From: Bacteroidota bacterium
Lineage (GTDB): Bacteria; Bacteroidota; Bacteroidia; B-17B0; Aurantibacillaceae
Length of the DNA: 15,396 nucleotides
Assembly (NCBI GenBank): GCA_023433205.1
Contig: JAEZDS010000107.1
Location: forward strand, 1-15,396
Direction of reading: 5' to 3'
In this document: piece by piece, positions 7,501-14,523 of the stretch
How positions within the stretch are numbered: the first letter of the stretch is position 1
How the letters are laid out: each line of letters starts with the position of its first letter
Notes under the pieces: model-generated
Seen by the model: the letters and a program-made list of their open reading frames with translations, nothing else
What the model was told of the DNA's origin: nothing
The model's database searches: none
Position numbers and translations under genes: made by a program

Positions 7501-7992
7501 CTAGTCGAGTTGAGGGCAATCGATGGTGATTTCCATAATATAATCACCACTCGATGCAGGATCCGGTCTCCACTCGGCGGTGATATATATATCTATGAAG
7601 GTATTGTCACTCATTTGAATTACATGGTGCCAAGATTTTTCGCCGGTATCTTCATCATACACTTCGATCTCATTATCTATCCAATCGATCGCATCAGCAG
7701 TTTTGCTTTCCATGTGATCAGTAATCTCATTTTCATAGCTCGTTCCACCACCAGGCACTACCAGGCTGTTAGGCTCTAATCTACATCTTGTCCATCCGGG
7801 ATTATAACAACTTAGGTTGTAGTACCTATTTCCAAAGGCATCCTGCCCCACAAAGTCTTGATAAACAGTGTTATAAAGTCCAAGAACTCCCCCACTTTTA
7901 TGCGCTGTCAAGACAACAGGCTTGGCCTTTGCAAAGTTCGCCATGCCCAGCATAACCAATGCCAGAGCTACAATTCTAGTTTTTAGTTTCAT
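7501..7992 (-). CDS. Small exported protein of unknown function, cassette gene 1
   Basis: This 163-aa protein starts at 7992, because MKLKTRIVALALVMLGMANF with FAKAK following is a classic Sec signal peptide (cleavage after AKA, residue ~23). The alternative ATG at 8016 would place eight extra residues before it. The mature part (~140 aa) is acidic, with a Gly/Tyr-rich start (GGVLGLYNTVYQDF), a close Cys pair in LSCYNPGWTRCR and one Cys near the C-terminus (ITIDCPQLD). No lipobox, T9SS tail or known domain is recognised. It heads the three-gene minus-strand cassette, two bases before the next start. A small Gly/Cys-containing exported protein ahead of a larger exported protein recalls NVEALA-peptide/6-bladed-propeller neighbourhoods of Bacteroides, but only as an analogy. 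Confidence 0.75.
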   Translation of the reverse strand: MKLKTRIVALALVMLGMANFAKAKPVVLTAHKSGGVLGLYNTVYQDFVGQDAFGNRYYNLSCYNPGWTRCRLEPNSLVVPGGGTSYENEITDHMESKTADAIDWIDNEIEVYDEDTGEKSWHHVIQMSDNTFIDIYITAEWRPDPASSGDYIMEITIDCPQLD

Positions 7993-8062
7993 TGTGCTAA
8001 TGCAATTTACCACCATTGCGAGTTTTAAAGGTTAGAATTATTTAAAAACACGGCCGGTAGAA

Positions 8063-8096
8063 CAAATGTAAATCCTCAAAAAAAAAAAAAAAACAA
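8063..8096 (-). promoter_or_regulatory. Bacteroidota promoter with A16/T16 tract in the spacer
   Basis: On the minus strand, TACATTTG (8070-8063) matches the -7 consensus TAnnTTTG exactly, and TTG (8096-8094) matches the -33 element with a 23-base spacer. Sixteen of the spacer bases are an uninterrupted T run (plus-strand A at 8078-8093). The predicted transcript would start near 8058, about 65 nt upstream of the ATG at 7992. The spacer is at the upper end of the accepted 17-23 range, so tract shortening should strengthen the promoter. Consensus identity is seen directly; activity is inferred. Confidence 0.55.
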
Positions 8097-8097
8097 G

Positions 8098-8250
8098 TTA
8101 ATTAATGTTAAAACTATCCTTTTGCACTACATTTTTAAGGATAGACTTTTGGTTTAGCCCGCTCTTCTTACAAAAATCTTTAACAGGATTTCCTGCTGTT
8201 GCTAAAACAGCAAGAAGCAGAAAAATTATATTAATATGAACTCTCATCAT
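8098..8250 (-). CDS. Candidate 50-aa secreted peptide (short ORF)
   Basis: A 50-codon ORF begins with ATG-ATG (8250 or 8247) and ends with TAA at 8100-8098. Residues 1-19 (MMRVHINIIFLLLAVLATA) look like a signal peptide with one Arg, a hydrophobic core and a small-residue A-T-A end. The predicted mature part is about 30 aa, cationic (six Lys) with a single Cys (DFCKKSG). The stop lies one base before the TTG of the cassette promoter. No Shine-Dalgarno or clean promoter is seen. It may be a real small exported peptide, a decayed gene or chance; the signal-peptide pattern is the main support. Confidence 0.42.
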   Translation of the reverse strand: MMRVHINIIFLLLAVLATAGNPVKDFCKKSGLNQKSILKNVVQKDSFNIN

Positions 8251-8317
8251 GCCGCAAGTTATAGAACATGCCAATCAAAAATGATAACCTTGCGCTTTAT
8301 CCGTTTTCCCAAGAAAC

Positions 8318-9964
8318 CTACAACTTCATAGGATAAAAACTCAAAGTATATGCAGTGCCGGCAGCTGATCTCTTCAATAACAACGTTCCAAATTCATTCT
8401 TTACTACCTTATCACCATTTAGTTTAGATACGAGCATCTCAGTAGGAGGGACTATCGGGGTTACAGCGCTTTTTTCCCTGTTTAAAGCTACCTGAAGTAT
8501 GTTGGGGTAATTCACCATGTAATAAGAACGATCTTCGTACTCACCAAGCGTAACAATTGATACCGGCACCTGGGCCTTATAGCCCGGTAACATGTCAAGC
8601 GTGGTGACTTTTCCGTCAGCTTCTATCCTGAGAATATTGAGAGGCAAATACTGGTCAGTGTTTGTAGCTTCATCTTTTCTCACGCCCTCAGTAAAAATGT
8701 ACCTGGTTCCTCCAACTTCCTTAAATCCCAGGGCAATATTCCGCTGCGCCAGGGGAGGTGCGCTGCCCACCGGCTGCTGCGGCTGAAAAGATTCTGCAAA
8801 AACTGACTTTTCCGTTCCCTGTTCATCGGCAGTTTTCGGGAATAATAGCAGAGCTTCTTTGTTTTTTTCAAACTGGTGAAGCTGGTAATAGGGCTTGAAG
8901 AATTTCTCATTGTTGGTACTTAATACCAGTAGTTTATCTCCCTCAAACCAGCAGATCTCCGGATTCAGCGAGTTGAGTTTGTTTTTCCCCACAAGATGTT
9001 TCCAGCCATAAATTTTAAAATCAGGGAATAAACCATAGGTGATCTGCTGTGAAAGGTCGGCTCCCTTGTCATCTTTTGTTCTGTTCAGCAAATTTGTAAC
9101 TGCTCCAACTACAGTGGCATTGGTATCATACACAGTAGCAACAGAGGTGAGATCGATCTTGCCCTCAACACTTGCAGTATCTATCAGATCGAAAGTTTTA
9201 AAATCTTCTGTCAGATAGAACTTTAAAAGGGTCGATTTTTTGCCGGACTTAGTAACAACAAAACTTTGATCTGCTTTCATTGTAAACCGCGTTAATACAC
9301 TTTCTTCTTTTGGGAGATCACCACGACCTGTGAGACCTGAAGCACGCAGTGACCTGAACTGCTCTTTTGTTTTATTGATGTCGTCGGCGAGGGTAGGCTC
9401 TTTATAAACCTGGTTTTGAGCAATTACCCGTTCCGGAAACATCTGTTTTGCATGCAGCACAAGCGCTTCGAACTCACTCCTGGATAATCCTTTTACATTA
9501 TCAAGATTATGCATAGTATGTTGCAGGGGAATATTGGTGTTGATGATGGGATGTTTAAATCCCCGGGGCAGGAAAAGCCTGTATTCCCCTGCAGATTCCA
9601 TTTTTCGGTTGGCGAGCACCCATACCTGCTGTGTGCTGGCCCTGCCGTTTGCCTCAACCAGTTGTTTTACAAGCAAGGTGGCGGAATTGCTGAACTGCAC
9701 CATCTCCTTTTTCTGATCATTGGTGTACACTACGGAACCCGTATCGCGCATTACTTCATTGCCGGTAACAACGCTTGCATTAATATTCTGCAAATAAACA
9801 ATGCTGAACTTGTCTTTCGCAATGGGCTCAAAATGCAGGATAGCAAATTGCTGATTAACATCGGGAGAGACGGGTGCTACGGAATACTGCTGTGGAAGTT
9901 CCTGGGCACAGATCTCATTGCTGATGAAGAGTGAGAGGAAGAGAATTTTAAGTGTATTCATCAT
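8318..9964 (-). CDS. Secreted protein of unknown function (548 aa)
   Basis: The start is placed at 9964 (ATG-ATG; 9961 is equally possible), directly before the signal peptide MNTLKILFLSLFISNEICAQ. The upstream in-frame ATG at 10021 would bury the signal. The mature ~528 aa contain many alternating short hydrophobic strands and charged loops (KFYLTEDFKTFDLIDTA, KIYGWKHLVGKNK, DKLLVLSTNNEKFFKPYY, LNILRIEADGKVTTLDMLPG), suggesting an all-beta, perhaps propeller-type protein. The segment around residues 200-240 (NKTKEQFRSLRASGL) is predicted helical. There is no T9SS tail, no lipobox and no recognised catalytic motif, so a periplasmic location is most likely. It appears monocistronic, with no clear terminator downstream and no clean consensus promoter upstream. 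A 60-base sample at 8941-9000 is 28/60 GC, higher than in the neighbouring cassette. Confidence 0.82.
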   Translation of the reverse strand: MMNTLKILFLSLFISNEICAQELPQQYSVAPVSPDVNQQFAILHFEPIAKDKFSIVYLQNINASVVTGNEVMRDTGSVVYTNDQKKEMVQFSNSATLLVKQLVEANGRASTQQVWVLANRKMESAGEYRLFLPRGFKHPIINTNIPLQHTMHNLDNVKGLSRSEFEALVLHAKQMFPERVIAQNQVYKEPTLADDINKTKEQFRSLRASGLTGRGDLPKEESVLTRFTMKADQSFVVTKSGKKSTLLKFYLTEDFKTFDLIDTASVEGKIDLTSVATVYDTNATVVGAVTNLLNRTKDDKGADLSQQITYGLFPDFKIYGWKHLVGKNKLNSLNPEICWFEGDKLLVLSTNNEKFFKPYYQLHQFEKNKEALLLFPKTADEQGTEKSVFAESFQPQQPVGSAPPLAQRNIALGFKEVGGTRYIFTEGVRKDEATNTDQYLPLNILRIEADGKVTTLDMLPGYKAQVPVSIVTLGEYEDRSYYMVNYPNILQVALNREKSAVTPIVPPTEMLVSKLNGDKVVKNEFGTLLLKRSAAGTAYTLSFYPMKL

Positions 9965-10021
9965 TTGGGGTGCTTTGATTAATAGTTCAGTTGCAACCTC
10001 GAAGGTACACCAATAAATCAC

Positions 10022-10254
10022 CCTTACCTGTTAAAACTGTAGTTTTACAGGATTTGCGCGCCAGCCGCCAGCTTTCCTCTCTATACAGTGTGGATGAGGT
10101 TGTATAGAACCATACAAGTGGTTGTATTTGCCGGCTGACAGCCTATAGCAGAAACAGAGGCCTTCAAAGGAAACGAGGGACCTGCTTAGTCACACAGGCA
10201 CTTAAACCCGTGCCGGCAGCAAGGTTGTTTAAACATGGCTGCCGGACCTGCCGG
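10022..10254. other. Intergenic region with inverted repeats (possible operator)
   Basis: No gene is seen. An imperfect palindrome, CTGTTAAAAC ... GTTTTACAG, spans 10028-10050, about 65-85 bases upstream of the 9964 start. Farther upstream, TTGTAT (10100-10105), ATACAA (10112-10117) and TTGTAT (10122-10127) form an alternating inverted/direct array. CCGGCAGC at 10213-10220 pairs with GCTGCCGG at 10238-10245, just beyond the stop of the acidic-protein gene. GGCAC/GTGCC at 10197-10201 and 10210-10214 form a competing hairpin. These could end the acidic-protein transcript, but there is no T-run. Confidence 0.35.
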
Positions 10255-10590
10255 CTAAAGTTTTTCCCCGTCCTGCTCTTCCAGGTTATCGTGGTTGTCG
10301 CCTCCCAGGCTGTAATGATTGTTTTCCTCGTCTTCGCTACCAATCTCTTCCTGAGCATCATCATCCTCTGCTCCAGGCACATCAAGGTCGGCGCCTGAAA
10401 CGTCATCGCCAAAATCCTTCGCGTTCATTTCACCTCCGGGTTCGGTTTTTTTTATCTTTTTAGGATCTTCAGGATCCAGTTCGCCATCAACCTGCTTTTG
10501 GTTAAACACATCCTGTGATTCAGGATAATGGGGATAGCCGGGAAACCCTTGCCGTGCCGCCCTGTCTGGTTTTTGTTCTTTCTTGCTCAT
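10255..10590 (-). CDS. Small highly acidic hydrophilic protein, conserved hypothetical
   Basis: This 111-aa protein starts at 10590 (MSKKEQKPDRAARQGFPGYP). The longer reading from 10743 would add 51 residues of unlikely, Cys/His-rich sequence. It has no signal peptide or membrane segment. The N-terminal third is basic with a GFPGYPHYP motif. The C-terminal half is extremely acidic, with runs such as GAEDDDAQEEIGSEDEENN followed by YSLGGDNHDNLEE. I recall similar short proteins annotated as hypothetical in other Bacteroidota, but cannot check this. The composition suggests an intrinsically disordered cytosolic protein that might act in stress, ion or nucleic-acid-mimic roles; function is unknown. 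Confidence 0.72.
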   Translation of the reverse strand: MSKKEQKPDRAARQGFPGYPHYPESQDVFNQKQVDGELDPEDPKKIKKTEPGGEMNAKDFGDDVSGADLDVPGAEDDDAQEEIGSEDEENNHYSLGGDNHDNLEEQDGEKL

Positions 10591-10860
10591 GTTTCTACTA
10601 TATAAAAACAAATGCCAGGTTAAAAAACGTGGAAAATGATGTTTTCTGCGACAGATCAAGGAAAATATCACACATTGGTACCTGCAGATAGGGGTGACAG
10701 GAAAAAGCCACACTCCGCTCAGGAAAGCTTCGCTGTTACTCATTGAAGAATGTAGTTAAAGTACCCGCAGATACGTTTCACTAAAACATTGAAGTGCCGG
10801 CCAACCCTTTTCAGGAAGAAGCTGTATTGTGAGTATAGCCACCCTTTAAAAATAATTACC

Positions 10861-13134
10861 ATGAAAAAACTCTTATCGATCATCACCCTCCTGTTTTTGT
10901 GCTCAAACATGAGCGCACAAACACCAACTGTTGCCATTCAATATTATGTGGATGCAAACAATAATTGTACCTATGATACGGGCGAACAGCTGCTGAACAA
11001 TGTGCCGTCTACTCTTGTGTATGCACAGAATTCCACCACCAATACAGCTTCAGCTACCAACACTAGTTCATTTACCAGCTGTAATGGATTTACTCTGTAC
11101 CTTTGGAATGCTGCGGCAACGCCGGCAAACACATTGGTTATTAACGGCAGCGGTATTAGTCCGAACACTGTTTGCGGAGGATTTACGAACATTTCTTATA
11201 ACACTAACAGTTTAATCTATTTACCGGTGATTGTAAGTGGCACCAGCAACATTGGTGTTCAAGTTTATACCTGGCTTGATACCAGCTACGCGAACAGTTA
11301 TAACGGGGGAAATCTTGCCCTGGGGGGTGGTACAGTTGGATTGTGTTCAAATTATAGCGACTCTGTGACCTTTAATATGCAGATACACAATACTTTCGAC
11401 TGTACTGGCAGCAATACAGTTAGTCCCCGTACTTACACTGTTTATTTTAATAATGTTATTCACGACATCATCACGCTTACAGGTGGTTCATTCTCTTCTT
11501 CATTCGCCCAGGGAACAAATAACAAGGCAAGTATTTATGAGTTTTACCAGCCCAACCAAACCTATGCGAGCCTCCACCTTAAATTACCTACTACATTTTC
11601 TGTATTAGGTGTGCATGTGGTAAAGGTGAAATCAAGCATGATCTATAACGATCCTTTATCGGTTGTTGAATTTAGTATGGCCCTTAACTCAATTCCATGC
11701 AGCAAAATAAGCGGGAAATTTTTTAGTGACTGTAATAGTAACTGTGTTTTTGATGGCAACGATTCCTATGGTGTTGGTAGTTTTGCAACAGGACTCATTT
11801 ATAACACCGCTACAAATTACAGCCTTACGTTTTATCCTAACTGGAGTGGTGATTTCAGCGTGTACCTCCCCGCTACCGGAAGTTATTCACTTACGCAATT
11901 CCCAACAAGCAATGTAAGTTCCACACTAAGTTTTACCGCCTGCAGCAACGCTACTATTGCTATACCGCCTGCAACGTCAACTAATACTTTTTTATTCGGA
12001 TATAAACACAACGCCGTAAATGTGGTTGATCCCAGCGTGTATCTGAGCAGAATTTCAAGCAGTTCGCCCAGCGTTAACCCTGCCACCGGCGCAGTACTCG
12101 GGGTGCATCTGGGCAACAACTGGTGGAATGTGTGCGCTTCAAGTGCGAATAATCCCGGCACTATTAAAGTAACCCTTCCAAAATTTATTAATTACGTGAA
12201 TACAATCAGCGGACTTGTGCCAACAGTAGTAAATGGCGCCACAGCCGATACACTGATTTACACGGTAACCAATTTCTCAGTAATTAATAGCTCCTGGTTC
12301 AATCCGGCCTCTACTTTTAGCATTGCCGTTACTCCAACTGCTGTACCGGGAACCACGTTCACCATAAAAGTGCAGATCTTCCCGGCAAATGATAATAATC
12401 TTGCAAATAACACTTATAATTTTATCCGTATAGTTGGTGGTCCATACGATCCAAATGGAAAATATGTGCAGGCTGTTGGAAAACAAAATAATGGTGATGT
12501 GCCACTGGGTACCCAGCAGTTCACCTACACCATCGGTTTTCAGAATATTGGAAACGCACCGGCCATCAATGTAAAAACCCTTGATACCATTGATGTGAAC
12601 TTTGACCTGCGCAGTCTGGAAGTATTACAGAGTTCGTTTCCGGTGAGCACACAAATTAACTACGGCAGTCGTGAAGTAGCCTTTCATTTTGATAAGATCT
12701 ATTTGCCAGGCGCCCTTGATGATGAACCCGGCAGCCATGGATTTGTGACGTATTCAATCAAATTGAAGCCTGGCGTAGCTGTTAACACAGTATTGAAGAA
12801 CCGCGCTCACAACTATTTCGATTTCCTTGATCCCATCGCAACCAACCAGACTTCCAATAAACTGGTAGTGCCGGTTTCAGTGGTTGAGCATGGCAACCGC
12901 AGTGGATTTGTGCGGGCAATGCCAAATCCTTTCAAAAGTGAGTTGCAGCTGGTGTCAGACCTTGAGATGGCAAAGGTTACCGTTTACAGTGTAACCGGTC
13001 AATTGATTCAGAGTTTTGCCCCTGCCGGGAAAACTCAGGTGCTGAATCTGGAAAATTGTGTTCCTGGAATTTACCTGATCAACATAAGTACTTTGGATGG
13101 TTCTTCATCGGTGATGAAGGTGATTAAAGAATAA
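10861..13134 (+). CDS. T9SS-exported surface protein with DUF7619-like domain
   Basis: This 757-aa protein starts at 10861, where MKKLLSIITLLFLCSNMSAQ forms a signal peptide (mature from ~Q20). The ATG at 10789 would place 24 residues before it. Two 12-residue EF-hand-like loops are visible, DANNNCTYDTGE (~33) and DCNSNCVFDGND (~288), each opening a segment like SdrD-B/Cna-B-type surface modules. Residues ~530-680 match a conserved Bacteroidota module I believe is catalogued as DUF7619 (DPNGKYV, TYTIGFQNIGNAPAINV, LDTIDVNFDLRSLEVL, GSHGFVTYSIK, NYFDFLDPIATN). Residues ~687-757 are a T9SS type A sorting domain (AMPNPFKSELQL, VTVYSVTGQLI, GIYLINISTLDG). The likely role is a surface or released adhesin-like protein. 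It is monocistronic, with a strong terminator 25 bases downstream. Confidence 0.92.
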   Translation: MKKLLSIITLLFLCSNMSAQTPTVAIQYYVDANNNCTYDTGEQLLNNVPSTLVYAQNSTTNTASATNTSSFTSCNGFTLYLWNAAATPANTLVINGSGISPNTVCGGFTNISYNTNSLIYLPVIVSGTSNIGVQVYTWLDTSYANSYNGGNLALGGGTVGLCSNYSDSVTFNMQIHNTFDCTGSNTVSPRTYTVYFNNVIHDIITLTGGSFSSSFAQGTNNKASIYEFYQPNQTYASLHLKLPTTFSVLGVHVVKVKSSMIYNDPLSVVEFSMALNSIPCSKISGKFFSDCNSNCVFDGNDSYGVGSFATGLIYNTATNYSLTFYPNWSGDFSVYLPATGSYSLTQFPTSNVSSTLSFTACSNATIAIPPATSTNTFLFGYKHNAVNVVDPSVYLSRISSSSPSVNPATGAVLGVHLGNNWWNVCASSANNPGTIKVTLPKFINYVNTISGLVPTVVNGATADTLIYTVTNFSVINSSWFNPASTFSIAVTPTAVPGTTFTIKVQIFPANDNNLANNTYNFIRIVGGPYDPNGKYVQAVGKQNNGDVPLGTQQFTYTIGFQNIGNAPAINVKTLDTIDVNFDLRSLEVLQSSFPVSTQINYGSREVAFHFDKIYLPGALDDEPGSHGFVTYSIKLKPGVAVNTVLKNRAHNYFDFLDPIATNQTSNKLVVPVSVVEHGNRSGFVRAMPNPFKSELQLVSDLEMAKVTVYSVTGQLIQSFAPAGKTQVLNLENCVPGIYLINISTLDGSSSVMKVIKE

Positions 13135-13152
13135 ATGTTTTGTGTTTAGAAG

Positions 13153-13189
13153 AGAGGGGGGGCGGAGACGCCCCTTCTTTTTTTTTGAC
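13153..13189 (+). terminator. Rho-independent terminator of the second surface-protein gene
   Basis: GGGGCG at 13159-13164 pairs with CGCCCC at 13169-13174 around a GAGA tetraloop. The stem extends outward through two G-U pairs and G-C/A-T pairs (13153-13158 with 13175-13180) and runs into nine T's ending at 13186. It terminates the plus-strand gene ending at 13134. It lies only seven bases from the stop of the convergent acpH gene. Confidence 0.88.
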
Positions 13190-13195
13190 TAATTC

Positions 13196-13768
13196 TCATT
13201 TAGGATCAAACGTCCGCCGGGCTTCTTCGAAAAAAGCGCTGAAGTATTCTGCAAGCTGTTTTTCGTGTTTTTGAAACAGATCTAAACTGTAGTGCAGGTG
13301 AACCCCATGCCTGATCCGCTGCGATAGATGCTGGAGAACAGTGCTGATCCCCGTTTCGCTGGCGTAAGACTGGTATATTCCGTTATTTGTTATATAATCG
13401 AGGAATCGCTGGCTGCTTACCGGAATAATGGTTTGTTGGGCCCTGTAAACCTTGTACACCCTGTGGCTGAATTCGTCGAGCGCCGTGAGGGAATATTTTG
13501 GAAAATCACGGGCCAGAAGGTGGTCAAAGTAAATATCTACCAGTATGCCGCTGTGTTTTTCAAAACCATTGTAAAATAACCTTTTACTTGCCCTGAATAG
13601 AGGGTGCTGATCGGTAAAGCTGTCAATTTTCCGGTGGAGTATAATGCCGGCTGCAACGCCAGGCTGGTAATTTCGCAATTCACCACCCCTTAAATGATCG
13701 GCAATAAAATTTCCCAGCAAAAGATCCTCGTTATTTCCTGAAAGAAAAGCGTGCGCAAGATAGTTCAT
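13196..13768 (-). CDS. acpH: Acyl carrier protein phosphodiesterase (ACP hydrolase)
   Basis: This 190-aa protein is full length for the family (DUF479/AcpH). AcpH enzymes remove the 4'-phosphopantetheine group from holo-acyl carrier protein in the cytosol, giving apo-ACP. They belong to the HD-phosphatase-like superfamily and use a metal. Visible signatures are MNYLAHAFLS at the start, GNFIADHLRG (residues 19-28, D24), GIILHRKIDSFTDQHP (41-56, H45, D49, D53, H55) and VDIYFDHLLA (77-86, D82/H83), the last completing the metal-binding set. The C-terminal half is helical. The gene stands alone and converges on the surface-protein gene. The start at 13768 is fixed by the MNYLAHA motif. Upstream, TAAATTTA is a one-mismatch -7 candidate, but the promoter is uncertain. 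Confidence 0.93.
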   Translation of the reverse strand: MNYLAHAFLSGNNEDLLLGNFIADHLRGGELRNYQPGVAAGIILHRKIDSFTDQHPLFRASKRLFYNGFEKHSGILVDIYFDHLLARDFPKYSLTALDEFSHRVYKVYRAQQTIIPVSSQRFLDYITNNGIYQSYASETGISTVLQHLSQRIRHGVHLHYSLDLFQKHEKQLAEYFSAFFEEARRTFDPK

Positions 13769-13904
13769 GAATAAAGGGCAGGAAATAATGATTAATTGGT
13801 CTTATAAATTTAAGGATTTTGCAGGGAAAAAGGAAGTGTAAATGGTGGAGAAGTACTAGGTTTTCCAAGTTAAACCTTGTTCTGATAAGAATTTCACGAT
13901 ATCA

Positions 13905-13934
13905 TTGGTAGGCTCAGGAAAATCACTAATTTTG
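13905..13934 (+). promoter_or_regulatory. Consensus Bacteroidota promoter for tRNA-Pro
   Basis: TTG at 13905-13907, a spacer of exactly 19 bases and TAATTTTG at 13927-13934 give a full match to TTG-N19-TAnnTTTG. The predicted transcription start is near 13938-13941, leaving a leader of about 20 nt before the mature tRNA end at 13961. It is the best promoter match in the window. Confidence 0.8.
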
Positions 13935-13960
13935 CGCTTCCTTTTTAATAAAGGAAATTT

Positions 13961-14033
13961 CGGGCTGTAGCACAGTTGGTAGTGTACTAGCATGGGGTGC
14001 TAGGGGTCGCCTGTTCGAGTCAGGTCAGCCCGA
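13961..14033 (+). tRNA. tRNA-Pro (anticodon GGG)
   Basis: The full cloverleaf can be drawn. The acceptor stem CGGGCTG (13961-13967) pairs with CAGCCCG (14026-14032) with discriminator A at 14033. The D-stem is GCAC/GTGT (13970-13973, 13982-13985), with AGTTGGTA in the loop. The anticodon stem is CTAGC/GCTAG (13987-13991, 13999-14003). The loop ATGGGGT puts GGG at 13994-13996, reading proline CCC/CCU codons. The T-stem is GCCTG/CAGGT with loop TTCGAGT. C1-G72 is the tRNA-Pro identity pair, and A32-U38 is the pair known to be conserved in bacterial tRNA-Pro(GGG). CCA is not encoded (the genome continues CAG), so it must be added after transcription. Confidence 0.95.
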
Positions 14034-14040
14034 CAGGGCT

Positions 14041-14069
14041 AAAAAGGAAGCGAGAGCTTCCTTTTTTTT
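14041..14069 (+). terminator. tRNA-Pro terminator
   Basis: AAAAAGGAAGC at 14041-14051 pairs perfectly over 11 bases with GCTTCCTTTTT at 14056-14066 around a GAGA tetraloop, and the T-run continues to 14069. It begins seven bases after the tRNA. The 3' arm is repeated exactly in the tRNA leader (13936-13946). Confidence 0.88.
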
Positions 14070-14523
14070 GTGCGATAGCAAAAGACCTGGCGAGAAGGGA
14101 TCAATCCGAAATGTTGGATTGAACTGAAGATAATTTGATTTTAGTCTCACATCTTGAAATCAGTCGGACCTGTATTAAATATGCTGCATTGCCTCGCTTG
14201 TTTTAAAGACAGTTAAATCCCTATCGGATACAAAACCTTCATGTACTTCAGACTGATCCGGAAACAAGTCACGTCGCGAGGCATCGCCAGGAACTTACTG
14301 TTGGTTTAATATTAAAACTACATGGTGCCGCCGCTTGTCACAACTCTTCCGCTTTCCGATGTTTTTAGCTGGAGGAAGGGTTGTTCGATGCCCCTTCCGC
14401 TGTTTTATCTAACAAGAGGCTTAGGAGCGACAGGTGGTATTAAATTTGTAATTGTTATTAAATGGTAGTTTGTGTACTTTAACTCAAAAATTGACACCCA
14501 CTATCCTGTAATCTTGCAGAACG
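14070..14523. other. 454-base intergenic region with several inverted repeats
   Basis: No ORF or RNA gene of a known class is recognised. TCAATCC (14101-14107) pairs with GGATTGA (14116-14122). A larger nested fold is possible: TGCCTCGC (14190-14197) with GCGAGGCA (14276-14283), TTGTTT (14198-14203) with AAACAA (14262-14267), and CGGAT (14225-14229) with ATCCG (14256-14260). GGAAGGG/CCCTTCC forms a further hairpin near 14373-14397. A weak promoter candidate, TTG at 14446-14448 with N17 and TAGTTTG at 14466-14472 (one base short of TAnnTTTG), could serve the gene at 14524. Confidence 0.35.

Noticed and set aside
9509..9934. A 141-codon plus-strand open frame inside the 548-aa secreted protein gene
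   Set aside because: It is antisense to a gene with a clear signal peptide and coherent protein sequence. The composition is that of a shadow frame.
13961..14033. The tRNA as a phage or island attachment site
   Set aside because: The tRNA 3' end is not repeated elsewhere in the window, and no integrase or mobility gene is present. The repeated 11-mer matches the terminator, not the tRNA.
14509..14516. TAATCTTG as the -7 element for the last gene
   Set aside because: The nearest TTG (14491-14493) is only 15 bases away and the transcript would start almost at the ATG. The candidate at 14446-14472 fits slightly better, though it is weak too.
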